This document shows, piece by piece, positions 42,540 through 50,386 of a stretch of 64,000 nt of DNA; the first letter of the stretch is position 1, and each line of letters opens with the position of its first letter. The position numbers were made by a program, and so were the translations under genes. The stretch is from contig CAZSBB010000022.1 in assembly GCA_964605235.1 (NCBI GenBank), positions 44,254 through 108,253 of the forward strand. The letters run 5' to 3'. The notes beneath the pieces are model-generated. The model saw only the letters and a program-made list of their open reading frames with translations, was not told the DNA's origin and searched no databases. The stretch comes from CAZSBB01 sp964605235. Lineage in GTDB: Bacteria; Planctomycetota; Phycisphaerae; Phycisphaerales; Phycisphaeraceae.

Positions 42540-44051
42540 GTGCTGCGCGGAATTGCCTGCCTCCTGACTTTGGCTTGCTTCGCTTCACTTGCCTGCGCCC
42601 AGCCGGCGCTGGATGTGACCGTCACGGTGGATTTCGGCGCTGATCGCGGGCAGAACCTCGGCACGCTGTTCGAAGCGCTCAACGACGCCGGCCAGCACAT
42701 CGCCGGCGCGGGCTTCAGCAGCGTGGTCAACAGTGGACGCCGGCTCGAGCGGCAGCGGCTGGAGTTTTTCGTCAAGCCCACCGCGGCCGGGGATGACAGT
42801 CAGGTTCAGAAGCTGCCGCGCCTGTCCGAGCAGATCGGCTGTGCCGTGTTCGACCTGGGCCCTGACGTGTTCGGCCACGACGGCACCGGCGTCGGGCTGT
42901 ACCGCTACAGCCGCGCGGGCAACACCTGGGAGTCCACGCCGTCGCGCAGCTACATCCAGCGCGTGCGCGGCAAGGTGCTCGAACTCGCCGCCGGCGGCGT
43001 CAGCTACGACGGCAAAGAGATTCTCCCTGCGCCTGCCCAGGGTCGCCTCGGCTCGCTGTACTACGGCCAGGGTTACCTCTTTTTCTATCACTACGACCGC
43101 AACGGCGCCGCTCCGTTCAACCGCATCAGTGCCGTGCCCTGGGATGCTTACGCCGACGCGCCCGTGGATTGGTCCAAGGTGCAATCCATCGACGCCACCG
43201 TGCTCGCCGAGTTCGCCTACTGCTACGGCCAGTTGGACGGGGCGGTGGTCAATTGCTCGAACTGGGGCGGGTTTTACGTCTTTCGCAACGGCGCCTGGAG
43301 CATCCTGCGTAAGCCGGACCCCAAGACCAATTACCAGATTTACTGCATGATGAATTTCGAGGACCGCCTGCTGCTGGGCCACTATCCCGCCGGCGTGTTC
43401 TACAGCTACGACGGCCAGTCCATCACCGAGCAAACCGATTGGCCGCCCACGCCTGCCGCGGTGTCATCGAAGTTGCGCGAGGCGCAGTCCGTGGCGCTGT
43501 ATCGTGGCGAGCTGTACACCGGCGTCTGGCCGTGGGGCGAGTTGTGGCGCTATGACCGGGATGCGCAGCAGTGGACGCTGGTGCAGCGCATGTTCACCGT
43601 GCCCACGCCGCAGAACACCATCGTGCATCCGTTTGAGGAAGAAGCCCGCGCTGCCGGGTTGGTGCACAACCTGCTGGGCCAGCGCGTGCCGGCGCTGCTG
43701 CCCGTCGGCAGCGATCTGTTCATCACCACCGCCTCCAAGAGCAGCATGTTCGACAACCTCGAGCAACTGCGCACCACCTTCGGCAGCGACGTCGTCGCGG
43801 AGTACGGCCAACTGCATCGCCTGCATCGGCCCGGCTCCATTTCCGCCCTCATCACCTGGAAGGATCAGCCCACCACGCTGCGCTTCCTCGCCGACGGCGA
43901 GCGTCTGGTCATCTTCCAGGACGGCCAGGAACTCGCCTCCACCCCGTTCGCCGCCAGCCTGCTGTCCGACTGCAAACCCGCCCGCTACCAATGGGGCTCA
44001 GGACTGTTCGGAGCGCTGGGCGGAAGCATTCAAGCCCATCAGCCGCAGTAA
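42540..44051 (+). CDS. Secreted propeller-like protein of unknown function
   Basis: 503 residues from the GTG at 42540, which follows a GGAAAGG and opens a signal peptide LRGIACLLTLACFASLACAQ. The longer frame from 42450 would begin inside repeat copy C, so it is unlikely. The mature part has repeated short blades with Tyr/Gly-rich turns (LGSLYYGQGYLFFYHYDRNG, LLGHYPAGVFYSYDG, LYTGVWPWGELWRYDRDAQQ) similar in text to the propeller part of the preceding gene, so the two may be paralogues. The C-terminal part is beta-rich (FLADGERLVIFQDGQELAST). Probably exported; no enzyme family recognised. Confidence 0.65.
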   Translation: MLRGIACLLTLACFASLACAQPALDVTVTVDFGADRGQNLGTLFEALNDAGQHIAGAGFSSVVNSGRRLERQRLEFFVKPTAAGDDSQVQKLPRLSEQIGCAVFDLGPDVFGHDGTGVGLYRYSRAGNTWESTPSRSYIQRVRGKVLELAAGGVSYDGKEILPAPAQGRLGSLYYGQGYLFFYHYDRNGAAPFNRISAVPWDAYADAPVDWSKVQSIDATVLAEFAYCYGQLDGAVVNCSNWGGFYVFRNGAWSILRKPDPKTNYQIYCMMNFEDRLLLGHYPAGVFYSYDGQSITEQTDWPPTPAAVSSKLREAQSVALYRGELYTGVWPWGELWRYDRDAQQWTLVQRMFTVPTPQNTIVHPFEEEARAAGLVHNLLGQRVPALLPVGSDLFITTASKSSMFDNLEQLRTTFGSDVVAEYGQLHRLHRPGSISALITWKDQPTTLRFLADGERLVIFQDGQELASTPFAASLLSDCKPARYQWGSGLFGALGGSIQAHQPQ

Positions 44052-44073
44052 GCGTGCGGTTGCTCGTGAAGCA

Positions 44074-44210
44074 GTCTCTCACCGAGAGCACAGAGCCACA
44101 GAGAAGAAAGTGCAGAGAAGGCGGAGTCGCTGAGGCATGGATGAGTCACGAGCATTGCTGACCAGCCGTGCTGGCTTCAACGCCGTGTTCTCCGTGGCTC
44201 TGTGAGAGAC
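44074..44210. repeat. Intergenic imperfect inverted repeat, copy D
   Basis: Left arm from 44074 with GTCTCTCACCGAGAGCACAG, right arm ending 44210 with GTGGCTCTGTGAGAGAC. The outer GTCTCTCAC/GTGAGAGAC and inner GAGCCAC/GTGGCTC segments are complementary. It lies between two plus-strand genes (stop 44051, start 44247). It is more diverged than copies A-C, with a longer centre. Confidence 0.8.
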
Positions 44211-44246
44211 AGCATTTTCTGGTTTACCCCCGGAAGGATCGTTCCC

Positions 44247-45557
44247 ATGCGTTGCGGTTTTGGTCGACAGGTCATCACGCCCACGCCGGGCGTGCGGATG
44301 ATGGGCTTTGCTTTGCGCGATGCCGAGAAGGGCTGCGAAGCGGTGGGCGATCCCATCCACACGCGGGCGGCATATTTCGAGCACGACGGCGCCCGCGCGC
44401 TGCTGGTCAGTTTCGACATGTGCTTCATCGGCAAACTCGACGCCTACCGGCTCAAAGGCATGCTCGGCTCGCGCTGGGGGTTCACGCCCGCCGAGATTCT
44501 GCTCAATGCCTCCCACAGCCATGTCGGCCCAGCCTCCGGCCAGTGGTATGTCGGCGACTTCCTGCCCGCCAATCACGACTGGCTGCTGGAACTGGGACAG
44601 GCCGTCACCCGCGCGGTGGAGCAGGCGATCACGACCGCCCGGCCCGTCACGCTCCGCGCCGGCAGCACCACCACCACGCTGCCCATGCACCGTCGGCGGG
44701 TGGTCGATGGCCGCGCCATCAATCGCCCGCATCCTGCAGGTCCGGTCTGCGATGTCTTGCCGGTTGTGCAGGCGGTGGACGCGCAGGGGCAAGCCGTCTG
44801 TGTGCTGTTTTCCGCGGCTGCGCATCCCTCGTCGCAATCCGGCTGGACCATTTCCGCCGAGTATCCCGGCGTGGCGATGGACTGCATCGACGCCCGCTTT
44901 GGGCAGCCCGTCGCCATGTTTCTCCAGGGAACCGCCGGCGACGCCAAGCTGCGCGTCTGTGGCGAAGGACGCGACAACTGGCGGCAAGACCATCGCCCGG
45001 ACCTCGAGGCCGCGGGCCACACCTTGGCGCAGGAAGTCCTCAGCCTGCTTGACCGCGGACTCGACGAACATGAGCCCGCCATCACGACGGCTCTGACGGA
45101 TTCCCTCTGGCAACTGCAAACCCCGCCTGATGCGCACTGGTTTCAGGACCTGCTGGCGCACCCGCGTCAGGAGCATCCGGTCTGCCAGAAATTCCGCAGC
45201 TTATGGGCGCAAAAGCAACTCGACCGTTTGCATCGGGGGCAAGCGCTGCCCACCGCCTGGCCCATCCTGACCCAGGCCATTCGGCTGGGGCGCGCGGTGC
45301 GCCTGCTCGCGCTGGAGGGCGAGCCTGTCGCTCAGCATGGCCACCGCATCCTCGCGGCCTGGCCCGCCGGCGTCACCTTCCCGCTGGGGTACAGCAATGG
45401 CGAAGGCGCTTACCTGCCCACCAGCGCGATGCTGCCCGAAGGCGGCATGGAGGTCGACAGTTACTGGGAATATTGCCTGCCCGCGCCCTTCGCCCCCGGC
45501 ATGGAGCAGACGCTTGAACAGACTCTCACTTCCCTGCGCGAGCGAGACGGCGTGTGA
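44247..45557 (+). CDS. Neutral/alkaline ceramidase-like protein
   Basis: 436 residues from the ATG at 44247, which has GGAAGG 9 bases upstream; the longer frame to 44202 overlaps repeat copy D. The N-terminus (ITPTPGVRMMGFALRDAEKG) and the motif LNASHSHVGPASG match the metal-binding N-terminal domain of neutral ceramidase-type proteins, where the NxTHxHxGP His residues bind Zn. GTAGDAKLR later corresponds to the family GxxGDxxP region. Planctomycetes have many such proteins in sugar clusters without sphingolipids, so the real substrate is probably not ceramide. No signal peptide is present. Its stop overlaps the ATG of the transporter gene by one base. Confidence 0.7.
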   Translation: MRCGFGRQVITPTPGVRMMGFALRDAEKGCEAVGDPIHTRAAYFEHDGARALLVSFDMCFIGKLDAYRLKGMLGSRWGFTPAEILLNASHSHVGPASGQWYVGDFLPANHDWLLELGQAVTRAVEQAITTARPVTLRAGSTTTTLPMHRRRVVDGRAINRPHPAGPVCDVLPVVQAVDAQGQAVCVLFSAAAHPSSQSGWTISAEYPGVAMDCIDARFGQPVAMFLQGTAGDAKLRVCGEGRDNWRQDHRPDLEAAGHTLAQEVLSLLDRGLDEHEPAITTALTDSLWQLQTPPDAHWFQDLLAHPRQEHPVCQKFRSLWAQKQLDRLHRGQALPTAWPILTQAIRLGRAVRLLALEGEPVAQHGHRILAAWPAGVTFPLGYSNGEGAYLPTSAMLPEGGMEVDSYWEYCLPAPFAPGMEQTLEQTLTSLRERDGV

Positions 45558-48340
45558 TGCGATGCTGGCTGGTCCTGCTCACGCTGCTCGCGCTGACCAC
45601 GCCCGCACTGGCGGGGGGCACAGTGTCAGTGCGCGATGGCAAGACCGTCATCACCGTGGTCGTCGCGCCGGACATCGTGCCCAGTCCCGCCAACAACTCC
45701 GCTCAGGCGCGGGCGGTGCAGGCGGTGGTCCGGCAATTCCAGCGGGATTTCCCGGCTATTTTCGCCCGCAAGTACCGCGCGCACTATGAAGCACATCCGG
45801 AAATCTACGGCCGGAATGACTGGGAGCAGGTCGAAGTCGCCATCGAACAGTTCAGCGGCATCCGTGTGGAAGGCGTGGAGTCCGAACTGCTCGCCATTGC
45901 CGGGGACATGGCGCCCGATGTGCTGATGGTCAACTTCCGCCGCTCGGACACCTACATCCGCAGCGGGTTTCTGCATCCACTCGATCAGCCGGAAGACAGC
46001 TACCTCTCCGCCCAGCCGGCGCAGGAAATCGACGCCCGGGTGTTTCCCAAGGTTTGGCCGGTGATCAAGCGGCCTGACGCACAGGGCAATCCCCACGTCT
46101 GGGCGCTGCCCATGGAAGGCCCCATCGGCAAGGTGCTGCTCTACCGCAAGGATTTGTTCGACCGTCACGGGCTGGCGTATCCCGACGCCAACTGGACCTG
46201 GGACGACCTGTACCATGCCGCGCGGGTGCTGACTGATCCGCAGCGCGGCACCTACGGCATCCGGCTGGGGCGCGGGCAACATGAGTCGTGGTTCTGGCTC
46301 GCCTTCCTCTGGTCCGCCGGCGGGGATGTGATGCGCTTCGATGAGCAGACCCAGCAGTGGCGCACGGTCTTTGATTCCTGGGAGGCCGCCCAAGCCCTGG
46401 ATTTTTACGTGCGTTTGAGCGCCGAGCGCTGGGTCGACGCGCAGGGTCATGTGCAGCGCGGCTATGCCGACAAAGACGCTTCGAGCATGAACTCCGCGGT
46501 CCGCTGGGTGCGCGGCGACATCGGCATGATGTTCGACTACATCTCCGCCGATGTCTTTTCCTCCATCAATCCCGAACTGGTCGGCATGGCGCCGGTGCCG
46601 CTGGGTCCGCCAAATGAGCAAGGCGTGCGCACGCGCGGCGGTGAGCTCAACAGCCGCATGCTGGGTTTGTTCAGCCGCATCAAGCACCGGGCGGTGCGCG
46701 ACGCCGGCTGGGAGTTCATCTGGTACTTCGACAGCGAAGCCGCCCAGGCCCTGCGCACCCGCGAACTGGTGGAAGGCGGCATGGGCCAGTTCGTCAATCC
46801 GGTGGACCTCCAACGCTTCGGCTTTCCGGAAGTGGCGCGGCTGTCGCCTCCCGGTTGGGCGGATACCTTCCGCATCGCCATCGAAACCGGCCAACCCGAA
46901 CCCTATGGCAAAAACAGCAACCTCGCCTACGCCTTGCTGACGCTCCCGATTCAGGAAGCCGAGCAGCGCATGGTCGCCGGTGAGTTGCCGGAGGATGATG
47001 CCGCCCGGCTGAAGGTGATGAAGGAAATCCTCGAGCGCGGCAACGCCTACGCCAACCGGCGCATGATCGGGCTGGTCACTCCGCAGCAGCGCCTGTGGCG
47101 CAACACCACCGCCGCGCTGGCGCTGCTGGCGATCATCGCGGCGTTCTGCCTGGTTTTCCGTTCCATCATCCGCGCCTTCACGCCCCCTGACGCGCCGACC
47201 ACCGAGCAGCCGCGTCGCTTTCGGCAGCGCTGGTGGAAGTATCGCTGGGCGTATCTGCTATTAACCCCCGCGCTGCTGGCGATCGGCACATTCGCGTATT
47301 TCCCCTTGCTGCACGGGTCGGTGATTGCGTTTCAGGATTACGAGATTCTGCTGCCGTCGCGCTGGGTGTTCCTGTCGAACTTCGGCGATGTGCTGTGGGA
47401 TGCGAGCTGGTGGAGCGCGGTGTGGAATGCTTTGCGCTACAGCCTGCTGGTGATGGGCCTGACCTTCATGCCGCCGATCCTGCTGGCGATTCTGCTGCAG
47501 GAGACGCCGCGCGGCAGCTTGTATTTCCGCACGATTTACTACCTGCCGGCCGTGGTCAGCGGGTTGGTGGTGATGATCCTGTGGAAGCAGTTTTACGCCA
47601 AGACGCCGTGGGGCGCGCTCAACCGCATCGTGATGAACATTCCCGCCGGCGGCTTCCTGCTGCTGAGCGCGGTGTTGCTGGTGATCGCCTTGCTGTTCGC
47701 CCGCCGGTTGTTCTGGCATGGTCAGCGTCTGGCGGGCTGGGCGCTGGTGGGGGCGGGCGTGCTGGTGGCGTACACCGTAGCGGGCTTGGCGGGGCCGATC
47801 CTGTTTCCGCCGCATGAGCGCATGCTGGCGGCGCTGCCCCAGCTCCCCGCGCGGTTGCTGGCGTTCACACCGGAGCCTTACCGTTGGCTGGATGATCCGC
47901 AGACGGCGATGCTCGCGTGTGTGATTCCGATGGTCTGGGCGGGCATCGGGCCGGGCTGTTTGATTTACCTGGCGGCGCTCAAAGGCATTGCCGACGACTT
48001 TTACGAAGCTGCGGATCTGGACGGCGCGACCTTCATCGACAAGATTCTGTTCGTGGTGTTCCCCGCGCTCAAGCCGCTGATTCTCATCAACTTTCTGGGC
48101 GTGTTCGTGCAGTCCTGGACCCAGGCGACCGCCAATGTGCTGGTGATGACCGGCGGGAGCGCCAACACGCTGACCGCCGGGCTGTGGGTGTGGTACATGG
48201 CGTTCAAGTACCTGAAATTCGGCCCCGCGACGGCGGCGGCGTGGATGCTCGGCTTCATGCTCATCGGGTTCACCGTCTACCAGTTGCGCATGCTGGCGCG
48301 GCTGGAGTTTCGCACCACTGCCCCCAAGGCCGGCTCCTGA
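45557..48340 (+). CDS. Sugar ABC importer: solute-binding protein fused to MalF-type permease
   Basis: 927 residues. A signal peptide (LVLLTLLALTTPALAGG) is followed by a full extracellular solute-binding protein of family 1 (about 30-480; VWALPMEGPIGKVLLYRKDL, ANWTWDDLYHAARVLTDPQR). Residues 515-537 are an extra membrane helix, then a basic loop (RRFRQRWWKYRW), then a MalF/UgpA-type permease (about 562-921) with the EAA loop EAADLDGATFIDKI near 818. The extra helix restores topology: receptor outside, basic loop inside, permease helix 1 going out. An insertion of about 80 residues with two hydrophobic segments separates LNRIVMNIP from RWLDDP. The partner permease starts 12 bases downstream. 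The ATPase is not in the window. Confidence 0.88.
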   Translation: MRCWLVLLTLLALTTPALAGGTVSVRDGKTVITVVVAPDIVPSPANNSAQARAVQAVVRQFQRDFPAIFARKYRAHYEAHPEIYGRNDWEQVEVAIEQFSGIRVEGVESELLAIAGDMAPDVLMVNFRRSDTYIRSGFLHPLDQPEDSYLSAQPAQEIDARVFPKVWPVIKRPDAQGNPHVWALPMEGPIGKVLLYRKDLFDRHGLAYPDANWTWDDLYHAARVLTDPQRGTYGIRLGRGQHESWFWLAFLWSAGGDVMRFDEQTQQWRTVFDSWEAAQALDFYVRLSAERWVDAQGHVQRGYADKDASSMNSAVRWVRGDIGMMFDYISADVFSSINPELVGMAPVPLGPPNEQGVRTRGGELNSRMLGLFSRIKHRAVRDAGWEFIWYFDSEAAQALRTRELVEGGMGQFVNPVDLQRFGFPEVARLSPPGWADTFRIAIETGQPEPYGKNSNLAYALLTLPIQEAEQRMVAGELPEDDAARLKVMKEILERGNAYANRRMIGLVTPQQRLWRNTTAALALLAIIAAFCLVFRSIIRAFTPPDAPTTEQPRRFRQRWWKYRWAYLLLTPALLAIGTFAYFPLLHGSVIAFQDYEILLPSRWVFLSNFGDVLWDASWWSAVWNALRYSLLVMGLTFMPPILLAILLQETPRGSLYFRTIYYLPAVVSGLVVMILWKQFYAKTPWGALNRIVMNIPAGGFLLLSAVLLVIALLFARRLFWHGQRLAGWALVGAGVLVAYTVAGLAGPILFPPHERMLAALPQLPARLLAFTPEPYRWLDDPQTAMLACVIPMVWAGIGPGCLIYLAALKGIADDFYEAADLDGATFIDKILFVVFPALKPLILINFLGVFVQSWTQATANVLVMTGGSANTLTAGLWVWYMAFKYLKFGPATAAAWMLGFMLIGFTVYQLRMLARLEFRTTAPKAGS

Positions 48341-48352
48341 AAGCAGCGTGTC

Positions 48353-50287
48353 ATGCCGATCATTTCCCGCATTGGCCGCCGAACCTGGAAGGTGCGCCTG
48401 CTCATCGTCAGCATCTACGCGCTGCTCATCACCGGCGGGCTGACCATGGTGTATCCCTTCCTGCTCATGCTTGCCGGCAGCACCAAGAGCGGGATCGACC
48501 TGCCCGACATGCGGCTGCTGCCCGCATACCTCACCAGCGATCGGGCGCTGTACGCCAAGTTTCTGGAAGGGCAGTTCAACGAAACGCTGCAACTGCTTCA
48601 GGTGACGTACAACCAGCGCGTCGCCAGCTTCGCCCAGGTGGAGCCGCCGGCAACGGTGAATGAAGCCTACGTCGCCGCCTGGCGCGACTACCTCGCCCAT
48701 GCGGAGCTGTCGCCCTACGCTGCGTTTCCGGGGTTCAGTTGCGTGTCGCTGTCATCCGGCTGCACGCCGGCGGTGCTGCGGGCATTCAAGCGCGAGCTGC
48801 GCGATCGGCATGGCCCTGAGCTGGCGCAGGTGAACCGGGCGCTGGGGTCGAACTTCGCATCGTGGCATTTGGTCACGCTGGGCGTGCTGCCGCCGAACTT
48901 CGCGCTGCGGTTGTCGGCGCTGCGTTCCTCGCCGTTTTTCGCGGAGTTCATGACCTTCGCCCAGACCGTGCCGCTGGATGAACGCTACGTGGTGGACCTG
49001 GAAGGCGCGTACAAGCTGCTGTTTCTCCAGTCCAACTACACCACGGATATCGCGGCATTCAACGACGCCATGGGCCGCACCGGCGCGCAGCGTTATGCCG
49101 ACTGGGCGCAGGTGATGTTGCCGCGCCGGCTGGACGACGCCCCGGAGCTGACGGAGCCGGAGCGCAAGCTGTGGGAAGAATTCGTGCGCGACCTGGCGGC
49201 CTTGCCGTGGGTGCGGATCGATGCGACGCAAGCGCCGACCTACCGGGCGTATCTCCGTGCCAAGTACCAGAGCGTGGCGGCGCTCAATGCCGCGCAGGGC
49301 ACGCAGTACGCCGACTTCGCCGCCGTGCCGTTTGCTGAGGTTGCACCGGCGGGGGGCGTGGCGCTGACGGATTGGGAAGGATTCCTCAAGGGCTGGGATG
49401 ATCCGCAAACAGGAGCGCGGCATGCTGCGGAGGCGAAGGCGCTGTTGCTGGTGACGCCGCGCTTCGGGTTTCAGGATGAGTTGCTGCAGCGCTATGGCGA
49501 TCTGGCGGGCATCAACCAGGCGCTGGGCACGCGCTTCACGAGCATTGCGGAGGTCGCACCGCCACAGCGGGAGCTGCATTACCAGCGGTTTTTGCGCGAT
49601 CGGGCGGCGCTGCGCTGGGAGTTCACCACGCGCAACTATGTCAGCGTGCTGGCGTACATCGCGCTGCAGGGGCGGGGCGTGTTCAACACGGTGGTGTATT
49701 GCCTGCTGGCGGTGCTGTGCGCGCTGGTGGTCAATCCGATCGCAGCCTATGCGTTGAGCCGGTATCGCCCGCCGTCGACGTATCGGCTGCTGCTGTTCAT
49801 GATGCTGACGATGGCGTTTCCGCCGGCGGTGACGCAGATTCCCGTGTTTCTGCTGCTGCGGCATCTGGGGCTGCTCAATTCCTTTGCCGCCTTGCTGTTG
49901 CCGGGGCTCGCCAACGGGTACTGGATCTTTCTGCTCAAGGGCTTTTTCGACTCGCTGCCGCGCGAGCTGTACGAAAGCGCGGAGCTGGACGGCGCGGGCG
50001 AGCTGCGGATTTTCTGGCAGTTAACCATGAGCCTGTCGACGCCGGTGCTGGCGGTGGTGGCGCTGCAGGCGTTCAGCGGGGCGTACATGAACTTCATGTT
50101 CGCGCTGCTGTATTGCCAGGATCAGCGGATGTGGACGCTGATGGTGTGGCTGTATCAACTGCAAACCAACAGCGGGCAGGGGGTGGTGTTCGCCTCGCTG
50201 ATTCTGGCGGCGGTGCCGACGTTCCTCGTGTTCGCCTGCTGTCAGAACGTCATCATGCGCGGCATCGTGGTCCCGGTGGAAAAATGA
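48353..50287 (+). CDS. MalG-type ABC permease with large periplasmic insertion
   Basis: 644 residues, against about 280 for normal MalG-type permeases. Helix 1 (LLIVSIYALLITGGLTMVYP) is followed not by a short loop but by about 380 residues predicted to be periplasmic (about 55-435). Helix 2 (FNTVVYCLLAVLCALVVNPI) and the rest of a standard permease come next, with the EAA loop YESAELDGAGELRIF near 540. The insertion contains four or five repeats of the type Y-x-x-V-A-A-L-N-x-A-x-G-T-x-Y-x-x-F-x-x-V-x-x-P (for example LNAAQGTQYADFAAV and INQALGTRFTSIAEVAPP). This resembles a segment of GH42 beta-galactosidases. It pairs with the receptor-permease fusion upstream. Confidence 0.88.
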   Translation: MPIISRIGRRTWKVRLLIVSIYALLITGGLTMVYPFLLMLAGSTKSGIDLPDMRLLPAYLTSDRALYAKFLEGQFNETLQLLQVTYNQRVASFAQVEPPATVNEAYVAAWRDYLAHAELSPYAAFPGFSCVSLSSGCTPAVLRAFKRELRDRHGPELAQVNRALGSNFASWHLVTLGVLPPNFALRLSALRSSPFFAEFMTFAQTVPLDERYVVDLEGAYKLLFLQSNYTTDIAAFNDAMGRTGAQRYADWAQVMLPRRLDDAPELTEPERKLWEEFVRDLAALPWVRIDATQAPTYRAYLRAKYQSVAALNAAQGTQYADFAAVPFAEVAPAGGVALTDWEGFLKGWDDPQTGARHAAEAKALLLVTPRFGFQDELLQRYGDLAGINQALGTRFTSIAEVAPPQRELHYQRFLRDRAALRWEFTTRNYVSVLAYIALQGRGVFNTVVYCLLAVLCALVVNPIAAYALSRYRPPSTYRLLLFMMLTMAFPPAVTQIPVFLLLRHLGLLNSFAALLLPGLANGYWIFLLKGFFDSLPRELYESAELDGAGELRIFWQLTMSLSTPVLAVVALQAFSGAYMNFMFALLYCQDQRMWTLMVWLYQLQTNSGQGVVFASLILAAVPTFLVFACCQNVIMRGIVVPVEK

Positions 50288-50386
50288 TGCGGCTGCCCAC
50301 GCGCTGGGCTGCGAGGTTGTGCTATCGTGAGCGGTTTGGCAACGCCACGCCGGCCGCTGCCACTGCATGATCCCCGAGGTCGCCTG

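Noticed and set aside
44079..45176. A 365-codon minus-strand frame through repeat copy D and the ceramidase-like gene
   Set aside because: Its end is made of translated repeat sequence and the rest is antisense to a supported gene.
44247..45557. Assignment as a true ceramidase
   Set aside because: Only the N-terminal metal-site motifs match, there is no signal peptide, and the cluster is about sugars.
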